Positions 32,947 through 40,197 of a stretch of 42,839 nucleotides of DNA are shown here, one piece after another. Position 1 is the first letter of the stretch, and each line of letters begins with the position of its first letter. The DNA lies in assembly GCA_002104905.1 (NCBI GenBank), contig MCFE01000712.1, forward strand, positions 1 to 42,839, written 5' to 3'. Made by a program: the position numbers and the translations under genes. This stretch comes from Basidiobolus meristosporus CBS 931.73. Its lineage: Eukaryota; Basidiobolomycota; Basidiobolomycetes; Basidiobolales; Basidiobolaceae. The notes under the pieces were generated by a model. The model was not told the DNA's origin. It saw nothing but the letters and a program-made list of their open reading frames with translations, and made no database searches.

Positions 32947-35772
32947 AGCTGCTCCTACTATGTCTTAACATCTGGTGAACTTAACACTTCTCAGGGATTT
33001 TTTCTGAAGTGCTTCAGATTTCAATAAAAAACAATTCATAGTTCCCTACGTGATTGTTTGTCAGTGGGTGGTTACTCAAAATGATTAGGTGAACGCAAGA
33101 TGAGCTTTTGATTTGGTGCATGTCCAGCATTGCCGTACACAACTGATCTGCAATGCAGCATCGAAGCATTTATGCCATTATTCTTGATTTAAGGAGATGT
33201 GCATCTAGTTGCCACAACTATTACATTGGCAGTTGATGTTAGGCCGTCCAAGATGCATATTGAATAATTGCTTTATGAGTGCAGTGGAGACTTACTACAG
33301 AGCCCACCTGACATTATTGATCTTTATGCTAGCACCTAATTTTCTTTGGGTGCAATCATTAGGTTGGTCACTGCTACTGGAGTGCCCAAAGAAAAAAAGG
33401 TTAGCAATGTGCACCCAGAATATTGCATAATATCAGCATAATGCCAAGTTCTCTATATTGCAAATAGCAAAATGTTAGACTCCTGCTATATGGCAGAAAT
33501 AATGACACTTTGTCTAAGAAGAGGCTAGAATGTACCATATTAATAAGCCAAGTTTGGTAATAAGTTACTTGCTAATTTTACAATCATTTACAACTAAAAA
33601 TATGAAGGTATATTGCCATCACAATATCAGTAGAATATTAGTAAATCATCAAATGAGTTTTACATAAGGCATTTTCTTAGGGGCACAAATCACTATGGAT
33701 CCAAGAAATTAATTCTTTGCAAGATTTACTTTTTAAATCATGCATTGCAAGGCCAAGTTAGAGCTTTGTCAAAATCCAGAAAGTACAGGTAGCCAGGATG
33801 AGCTTGGACTTTGCTGTTCTCAAAGGTCCTCAATATCTAGTCAAAAAGAAAGATGTAGGAAAGCTGCTTACTAATTGTTCTGCATCAACATTTAAAACTT
33901 AGCCAATATTACTCCATCAGAAAATCTAGTACCCTTACTGATTTTCCCTAACCCAATCATAGCTGATCCCAGTTATAGTTTATTTTATCTCTTCTCAGAA
34001 TCTATCCTTAGCTGTCACACCTGATCAATTCTCATCTGGCCATTATGTTATCAATTTATCTGCCAAGCCTTCCCAGGTGAATAGTCATCTGAGATCTATA
34101 CAACAACTTAGCAGTTGCCAAGACATCAGCTGATCAATAATGCAATTTTCATTTATCTTATGCACCTATCAGCACTCCAACAAATTTCAATTAGTTCAGT
34201 CACCTGATGCTAACTAATTCAACTAGATCAAAAAAGTATAAATAAAGTTTACCAAACCTTTTGGTTTAGTGTGTTTCTCAACAAATTAAGATTACGTATC
34301 AGCAAAATTAAGAATTCAACAATTGCATTCTAGTTTCTACCCAAGCCTTGCATATCTAGTACTTACAAGAACACCAAGCCTAGCCTACATAACAAACAAA
34401 CTTTATTGCCCTAAAGCCAAACCCAGCTATTTAGAACACCAATACTAGACCAGAACCTCTCTGCTAATATTTCTGCCACTCTCTGACAATTCTAAAATTC
34501 TGCACTTGACTGTTAGAAAGGTTTAGTTGAGTTTTTGTAACTGCTCTAACACATCTAGTACAATATTTTTCAAAAATTGTATAAAAGTATTCCATTGTCC
34601 CTTTGGTTCAGTTAAACCCTTCAAGAGCTTTATTACACTTTTCTCTTGGATACAACATATACAAGAAAACTACCACTAGTATACCAGCTGAAAATCAGCT
34701 GAAAATCAGATGAATCCCATGTTTGAGATTTTTCATAAGGCAAACTTAGAATAAGATCCTTGTGGGTTTAAACTATCTGTCACTTGACTCAAAATGACAT
34801 TATGCTAGCACTTTGTACTTGAATTGCTTATTATTTGGGAGCTCCTACCTAGAGCAAATCAGCAGGGATGTGATACCTCGGGTGTGCAAAAGGTGTTTCA
34901 GAGTGTCATAATCAAGAGATATATCACACAAATAGGAAAATAAACCTGCAACTGGCTGCATATCCCTGTGTATACAAGTGGAATTTGTAATAAGTTGTTG
35001 GTAACAAACTATCCAGTGCTATGCACTCAGCTGTGATTTACATTTGATTATTCATATGCTCAAATAAAACAGGATTGGAGTATTTCATGGCCTTCATAAA
35101 GACTTGTAGTATGTTAAGGCACACTAATTATCATTTTACTCAGCAACAAATATTTGCATCCACATCAAGAAGAGGTATGCTTGGTACAAAAACCATAGAC
35201 TCCAAATTACAATCTGATAAGACATATGGTGTCTAGAGTGCTCCATTGGGCAATGTATAGTCAGTAATAGAACATTCCATATGCACAAAGGATGGGAATA
35301 ATTTCCCATCTTTGCTGGAAGTTTCATCACAAACCCTGGTTGCTTTGTGCATGACTTATGGTTACAAACAAAAATTCTTGTTACCAATTATCTTGATTTT
35401 TGTCTTAAACGGAATAGCGTCTACTCAGCCAAACAATGGTGTTGGTGGGCACAGTAACTAATTGATTAGGGATCTTTTGAAGGCATGTATGTGTCAAAGT
35501 TGTACATACATTAGATTTGTACCTTGCTAGAAATGATAAGACAATTTACCCTCACATCATGTTTGACTTTGAGTTCATTGTGGATTCATATGGTAGAGAT
35601 CAAAGTTGAAGTACATATTCTAGGCAATTCATTCCACATCTAGAATAATCTTCACATTTATTTGTATAGGCATAAATCACACACAACTTTGCCATCACAT
35701 TATCATTATCAGCAATACTTGCATAGTGCTATGTGACATGTACTTAATGTCCAATTTGAGAAGTTACCAACC
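32947..35772. other. AT-rich, nearly CpG-free noncoding stretch
   Basis: No gene, LTR pair or RNA gene can be supported. Between 33246 and 34879 I find only one CpG (34295), far below expectation. Two promoter-like spots, GTATAAATAAAG (about 34236) followed by CCTTTTGGTTTAG and GTATAAAAGTATT (about 34579) followed by CCTTTGGTTCAG, may be remnants of related LTRs. A composition break lies close to the end of repeat-protein gene 2, marking entry into subtelomeric, repeat-type DNA. Confidence 0.55.
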
Positions 35773-36024
35773 AATTCCCATGTTACAACAAGGAGAAACC
35801 ATGATTTCTTCCAAAGCGGATTCTTGGGCCATCTTCACCCAAAAGGTTTGAGAGGCAGACCCATCAAGAAAGATAGAAGGCAGTGCACTGTTCTGGTCCC
35901 AGGAGAGGAGCCTGCCTCCATTACACTGCAGAATAAAAGAATCCCTATAGACATGACTAGTGTTGGTGTAGACGCATATATAAGATATGCACTTGACAAT
36001 TTAGAGAATATCATCTCACTTTGA
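35773..36024 (+). pseudogene. Short unrecognised coding-like fragment before the oxidase pseudogene
   Basis: A frame of 66 codons (ATG 35824 to a stop at 36022-36024) encodes GRPIKKDRRQCTVLVPGEEP...VGVDAYIRYALDNLENI, which looks like real protein sequence. Just upstream, another frame encodes MISSKADSWAIFTQKV. The two would join if a frame change near 35846 were allowed. It may be the N-terminal part of the decayed gene that follows, or a separate remnant. No family recognised. Confidence 0.35.
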
Positions 36025-36130
36025 GCCACAAGCTTCTATCTCTAGGCAAAAAAGCTTACAATACTGGACAACCTATCCAGTATGCAAAAAATGAACCCAG
36101 GAAGCCTCTACAAAACGGTGAAAATTACCT

Positions 36131-37163
36131 CATGCTGTCATTATTGGAGGTGGTGTCTCTGGTCTTACTACCACTTGGGCTTTAAGAAGCTCTGGGTGTA
36201 AAGTAACTGTTCTAGCAAAGCAGTATGCCCAGCCCAGAGCTCATGGCAATGAGATTGTATCCAAGATTGCAGGTGCTTTGTGGGAGTGGCCTCCAGCAGT
36301 ATGTGGCTCCAATGGGAAGGATACTAAGGAGCAACTTGAAGACCTCAAGACATGGAGCCAAGTATTATATATACAGCTCAAGAATATTGCCAATAGATAT
36401 GGTGCTAAAGAGACAGGCATCCGTAAGCGCATGTTGTGCTTCTTGTTTGATTGAAAGCTTGGGCTAGATGGGCTGCAGAAGAAGCATGAAACCAAAAGTG
36501 TGTGTGAGGATTTCAATGATGATCTTTCACATCTGATTGAAAAGTACAGGATCAACACAAATTTGGAGAAGAAAGGCTACAATATTGTTGATGGGTATGA
36601 GCATCTATCATATGTGGTTGACCCTGGAAATTACCTTCACTGACTAAGGAGGCAGGTTGAAGATATGGGGGTTGTGCTTCAGCACGGAGTAGTGGAGGAC
36701 ACACTCTACAAGGAGATACCCTATCTGCTGAAACAGTTCAAAGCAGACATTGTCAACCAAAGAAAAGAAGCTCAAGGCTGAGGAAGGAAGGTTCAAATTC
36801 ATTGTCCCTAGGAATGACAACATCCTTATCCTTGGTGGTTACGCCCAAATGGGACAAGAGGCACTTGAATGGGATGAGGAGAATGGGATGATGAGCACTG
36901 GATATCTGGAAAGAATGAGAGCTGGATGTGTCAATCTTTATCCCAATTTAGCTGCTGAATTCACCAATTATTATTATTGTGCAGGAATTTGGCCATTCTG
37001 TGATGAGCCTTGTGTAGGCCAGGATGAATTGAATCCTAGATTATTCCACAACTACGGTCATGGTGGATCAGGCTTTACTCTTTCCTATGCGTGTGCACTA
37101 GACACTTGCCAAATTGTCAAGAGCAACTTCAAAACTGAATTCAGACCAACCAGCAACCTCTAG
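36131..37163 (+). pseudogene. D-amino-acid / D-aspartate oxidase-like flavoenzyme, decayed
   Basis: The frame from 36131 reads HAVIIGGGVSGLTTTWALRSSG, the N-terminal FAD-binding GxGxxG fold of this family. It is broken by TGA at 36452-36454 and again at 36641-36643; the second replaces what is usually Trp in a YLxWL motif. Near 36750 the frame changes and a central segment seems missing. The C-terminal part (to 37163) keeps DNILILGGYAQ and HNYGHGGSGFTLSYACA, the signature His-Gly-rich motif of D-amino-acid oxidases. The enzyme family oxidatively deaminates D-amino acids in peroxisomes. This copy is dead and, like its surroundings, CpG-poor. Confidence 0.8.
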
Positions 37164-37617
37164 AAACCTCCCAATTACCTAATACCAAACATTATCCTTG
37201 AATTTTTTTGTGAAAACAGGGTTAATTTGCTCTTGAGTTTTCAGCATTGCATCAAATAATAAACACATTCTATATCCAGACTGAGCTCTGACAGGCATTT
37301 TCAAGCTTAGGTACATGGGCAACCTATATATTGGGGTGTGAAGGTTTAGTTTTGTTGCCTTTAAGACAGTATATACCTGAGATTTTTATGAATGATAAGT
37401 AGCCACTGGCACTATAGTAGCGCAAATTGATAGCCATTGTTTCACGTTAGCTGGAAAAGCAATATGATTTAGTGTACATGACCTGCAATCCAATATTGGG
37501 CTTGAGCTCTGACAGGTATTGGAAAGCTCATATGTGCACATTGTATCAGGCATATATTATACTCTCTTAGATATAATATGTCTGATAGATTTCCAAGTGT
37601 GATTGTTGCCTACACAA
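37164..37617. other. AT-rich noncoding sequence next to the old telomere junction
   Basis: It has a partial direct duplication: TGAGCTCTGACAGGCATT at about 37281 and TGAGCTCTGACAGGTATT at about 37503, each followed by AAGCT-type sequence. No gene. This is the last unique-looking DNA before the telomeric stack begins. Confidence 0.45.
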
Positions 37618-37633
37618 TTTAGGGTGAGGGGGG
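37618..37633 (+). repeat. Internal telomeric remnant 1
   Basis: TTTAGGGTGAGGGGGG, a degenerate TTAGGG unit in telomere orientation, sits directly at the 3' end of the SINE-like element. It probably marks a former chromosome end. Confidence 0.6.
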
Positions 37634-37640
37634 AGGAAAG

Positions 37641-37654
37641 TCACCAAGTGGTGA
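37641..37654 (-). promoter_or_regulatory. 3' terminal hairpin of the SINE-like element
   Basis: TCACCAAGTGGTGA folds into a 5-6 bp stem. It lies at the 3' end of the element just before the C-rich junction with telomeric repeats and is shared by the stub at 40166-40179, LINE B and LINE A. Confidence 0.75.
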
Positions 37655-37710
37655 AATCTTTATTTACTTATGACAAGTATCTAAAGAAGCCAAGTTAATA
37701 TGAAGTAATT

Positions 37711-37829
37711 CCTAGAAAGCTAGGTCTGAGAGATATCTTCCTGGTAAGCCAGGTCTGAGAGTTGAGAAGCTGAGTGGTACTATATTTCCTAGTTAACTAG
37801 GTCTGAGAGAGGTTTCCTGGAAAGCCAGG
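37711..37829. repeat. Array of four covarying 14-nt hairpins in the SINE body
   Basis: Four 5-bp stems with 4-nt loops: CCTAG-AAAG-CTAGG (37711-37724), CCTGG-TAAG-CCAGG (37740-37753), CCTAG-TTAA-CTAGG (37788-37801), CCTGG-AAAG-CCAGG (37816-37829). Each is followed by TCTGAGA or CCTGAGA. The stem A-T pair alternates with a G-C pair by compensatory change. Hairpins 1-2 and 3-4 are spaced 28-29 nt apart, so the array may be a duplicated pair. Confidence 0.75.
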
Positions 37830-38089
37830 CCTGAGAAGTGAGAATCTGAATATATCTGAGCTAAGTTATATACTGGTTTGCGGTAGCTGAATTGTGGCCG
37901 GAATGGCCAGTAGACTGGGGGAACTGAGTGGAATATCTGGGCAATCACTGGCCAAATTTACTAAGCAAATCTGGCCAATTAGCATTTCAAGGATTTCAGC
38001 CAATCAGAGCCTTTACTTTGCGCAATAGTTCATCAAGCCATCTCCCAATGAGCACACATCAATTTATTAATCAAATTTTGCTGGATCCA

Positions 38090-38144
38090 GGATTTGAACC
38101 CACAACCATGGGTATGGAAGGGTTAGGGATAACCACAAGGCTAA
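38090..38144 (-). promoter_or_regulatory. Putative internal Pol III promoter (A and B boxes) of the SINE-like element
   Basis: B box GGGTTCAAATCC fits the GGTTCRANYCC consensus. A box TAGCCTTGTGG fits TRGYNNARNNGG with one mismatch. The gap between them is about 28 nt, as in tRNA genes. The acceptor stem cannot be formed, so this is not an intact tRNA gene. Confidence 0.6.
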
Positions 38145-38153
38145 GTGTTCTTG

Positions 38154-38188
38154 GTTGGGTTAGGGGGGAGGAAAGGGTTAGGGGAGGG
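38154..38188 (+). repeat. Internal telomeric tract 2, possibly with an ultra-short stub
   Basis: The sequence TTGGGTTAGGGGGGAGG, then AAAGGGTTAGGGGAGGG, separates the SINE from LINE B. The doubled TTAGGGG(GG)AGG(G)AAA pattern suggests that the last dozen bases of another element (minus strand TTTCCTCCCCCC) are embedded between two telomeric units. Confidence 0.6.
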
Positions 38189-40139
38189 AAAGTCACCAAG
38201 TTGGTGAAATCTTTATTTGAGTTAAGAACTAATCTAAGTACAAATAAAGAAGCCAATTAAGAGGTCTAGAACCTCTCTAATAAGTAATCTAATTTATGTT
38301 TTGTTTCATCTCTAATGTTTGTTTCAATAAAGTGAAGCTCATCAGAGGTAAATATAAAATTCAAGGGTTTTGGGGGAAGTACAAATTGTAGATGTTTCTG
38401 ATCAATATAATCCAAGACTGGAACCCAGCCTGGAATTAGGTGTAGTAGGAAAGGTGTGTGGACTTGTAAGTAGCTCTGCCACATAGATCTTAGATGGTCC
38501 TGAGCCAGTAGTCTTCGTTTCTCAGCTTTTTGAAGTTTTGAAGCAAGCTCTGTTACTACAGCAGAGCCAACCAGGGTGTGCCAGCAAGAAGATTTCAGGG
38601 AGGAGTTAGATTGAAGCCATTGTTTGATGGAGGGGTTATGTGATTTCTGAAGTTTGACCAGGAAGGAAGCACGGAGATAGATCATTTGGATTTGGTATGG
38701 GTAGAACCCAAAAACTCCATTAGTTGCATGGATATAAGGAGATACTGGAAGATAAGGTACCAAGGATCTGATACACTGATGGAGAAATTTATCCAGGCGG
38801 TGAAGTTCTCTGGAGGTTAGGGGTATAATGTGGAGACCAAATTCAAGTACCGGCAGTACATACTGCTTCAGAAGTATAGGGATCTTTTGAATTGGAGTGT
38901 CTGGAGTGACTACTACCAGAAGCTTTTTGAGAGCCTGTTGGGCAAGACGGATCCTATTATTCAGGTGGAGCTTTGAGTCAATCCCATGTTGACAAAATGG
39001 CAGACCTAGATATATTGCAGTTTGTTGTGGCAGAATGCTAGTGTTCTGAATAGTTGAAGTGCACCCAATTGGGACTGTCTTGGAAATTGAGAGTGAGAGG
39101 TTGTTGGCAGCCAAGTACTTCTCAATGATGGCAGTGTCTGCTATGGGATTAGGAGTAGCAATCTTGATATCATCTGCATAGAGAGTTAGTAGTGGATAGG
39201 GAGAGTCTGGTGAGGGGCCTTTTGGAAATAAAGGAAAGTCGTGTAGGAATATCACAAATAGTAAGGGACCTAGTACAGATCCTTGGACTACTCCATTTGG
39301 AACCTCATAAGTCTCTGATGTACAACTTGGATGCAAAATTTTGGCTGAGTTCTCACAAAATAGAGAACGTACAAGAAGGGTCATTGGTAGTGTGGTAACT
39401 GCTAATAGCTTTCTCCAAAGCAGAGCTCTGTCCACAGAGTCAAAGGCTTTAGTAATGTCAAACAGAATGGTTGGCAATGAGAATTGAAGTGAATGATCAT
39501 CGCTTAGCACTACAGCCATATCCAAGGAGAGTTTGGGCAAGAATCCAAACTGGGAAGGATGGAATGGATATAGTTGAGATTGCAAGGATCTTACTATTAT
39601 AAGCTCAAATATTTTCCGGCAGGTTGGTAGGAGCAAAACTGGCCGGTAAGAACCTGGGAGTGAGTGTTTCCCCTTCCCTTTGTATAAGGGTATTACATTT
39701 GCCTGTGACCAGGCCTTTGGGGTAGTCAATTGTTGGGCACAGATAGAGTAGAATGGGAGAAGTAAGTGACTCATTTTGGAGTAGCACACCCGGAGTAGAT
39801 TGTAGGTAATCAAGTCATGTCCAGGTGCAGTATTTGCAGGAAGCTTCTTTAAAATTTTCTCCAGAAGCTTTGCTGAAGCCAAAATTGGAGATGTTGGACT
39901 GCTAGATATGTTACCAGTATGGTAGAAAGGAGGAGTGGAATGCACGGTTGAATCAAAGAATATAGGGGCCAGTTTGTCTGGTGATGGTATACTCCTTGCT
40001 TGGGGTCTCATGGCTTTGTATACTCTTGATATAGACCTTGTGGTGGCATTCATATTTACTAAGGGCAAGGTATCCATGATATGAGCCCATAATCTAGTAT
40101 GCTCAGTGATCTGTAGTGACTTGGAGTAGGAGATTGCGC
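38189..40139 (-). mobile_element. LINE B: 5'-truncated non-LTR retrotransposon in telomeric repeats
   Basis: Minus-strand element whose 3' end faces the centromere and whose 5' end abuts telomeric repeats at 40140. It holds the reverse transcriptase frame (38266-40139) and a 3' tail of about 75 nt with TTGGCTTCTTT, AAATAAAG and the hairpin TCACCAAGTTGGTGA (38193-38207). Compared with LINE A it lacks about the first 170 codons, including any endonuclease part. Its protein is roughly half identical to LINE A by eye, so the two are distinct families using the same target and tail. Confidence 0.88.
38266..40139 (-). pseudogene. LINE B reverse transcriptase ORF (5'-truncated)
   Basis: The frame covers a region upstream of RT, the RT palm/fingers (PLYKGKGKHS, GSYRPVLLLP, DITKAFDSVD, PNGVVQGSVLGPLLF, YADD) and the thumb/C-terminal region (FGFYPYQIQMIYLRASF), ending at TAG 38266-38268. 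All RT catalytic Asp residues visible are intact and there is no internal stop. No native start exists: the frame runs on past 40139 through telomeric bases (read as Pro-Asn-Pro) and into the tail of the next element, beginning only at a TTG at 40209. The first in-frame ATG lies some 45 codons in. No endonuclease, zinc knuckle or RNase H is seen. Confidence 0.85.
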
Positions 40140-40159
40140 TTAGGGTAGGGTTAGGGGGA
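40140..40159 (+). repeat. Internal telomeric tract 3
   Basis: TTAGGGTAGGGTTAGGGGG lies between the 5' end of LINE B and the 3' hairpin stub. Confidence 0.8.
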
Positions 40160-40187
40160 GGAAAGTCACCAAGTGGTGAAATCTTTA
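40160..40187 (-). mobile_element. 28-bp stub: only the 3' hairpin end of a telomeric retroelement
   Basis: GAAAGTCACCAAGTGGTGAAATCTTTA matches the last bases of the SINE tail exactly and is flanked on both sides by TTAGGG-type bases (40140-40159 and 40186-40197). It is an extremely 5'-truncated insertion. The left portion of its 5' junction shares TTTA/TAAA with telomeric sequence, suggesting microhomology joining. Confidence 0.75.
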
Positions 40188-40197
40188 GGGGGGGGGA
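40186..40197 (+). repeat. Internal telomeric tract 4
   Basis: TTAGGGGGGGGG, a single telomeric unit with an extended G-run, separates the stub from the 3' end of LINE A. Confidence 0.65.

Larger units (their letters stand above)
37634..38153 (-). mobile_element. tRNA-derived SINE-like element with a LINE-type 3' tail, inserted in telomeric repeats
   Basis: Read on the minus strand, the element begins next to telomeric bases. It has an RNA polymerase III-like head (A box TTAGCCTTGTGGTTA at 38144-38130, B box GGGTTCAAATCC at 38101-38090), a body of about 400 bp without coding capacity, and a 3' tail GGCTTCTTT...AAATAAAGATTTCACC...GGTGACTTTCC. That tail is the one carried by LINE A and LINE B in the same stack. 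Head, body and borrowed tail is the classical architecture of SINEs mobilised in trans by a partner LINE. Telomeric CCCTAACCC also appears between the two boxes (38120-38129), so a composite origin of the head is possible. Confidence 0.7.

Noticed and set aside
29139-32971. Antisense ORFs of 515 and 425 codons opposite the RQYE repeat genes
   Set aside because: They are the mirror of the sense repeats, have no promoter of their own, and carry no recognisable domain.
34200-34640. A pair of LTRs around TATA-like spots at 34236 and 34579
   Set aside because: There is some resemblance downstream of each TATA, but no convincing TG...CA ends, target duplication or coding region; left as noncoding.
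38090-38144. A bona fide tRNA gene
   Set aside because: A and B boxes are present, but the acceptor and T stems do not pair properly and no mature 3' end is formed; a SINE head fits better.
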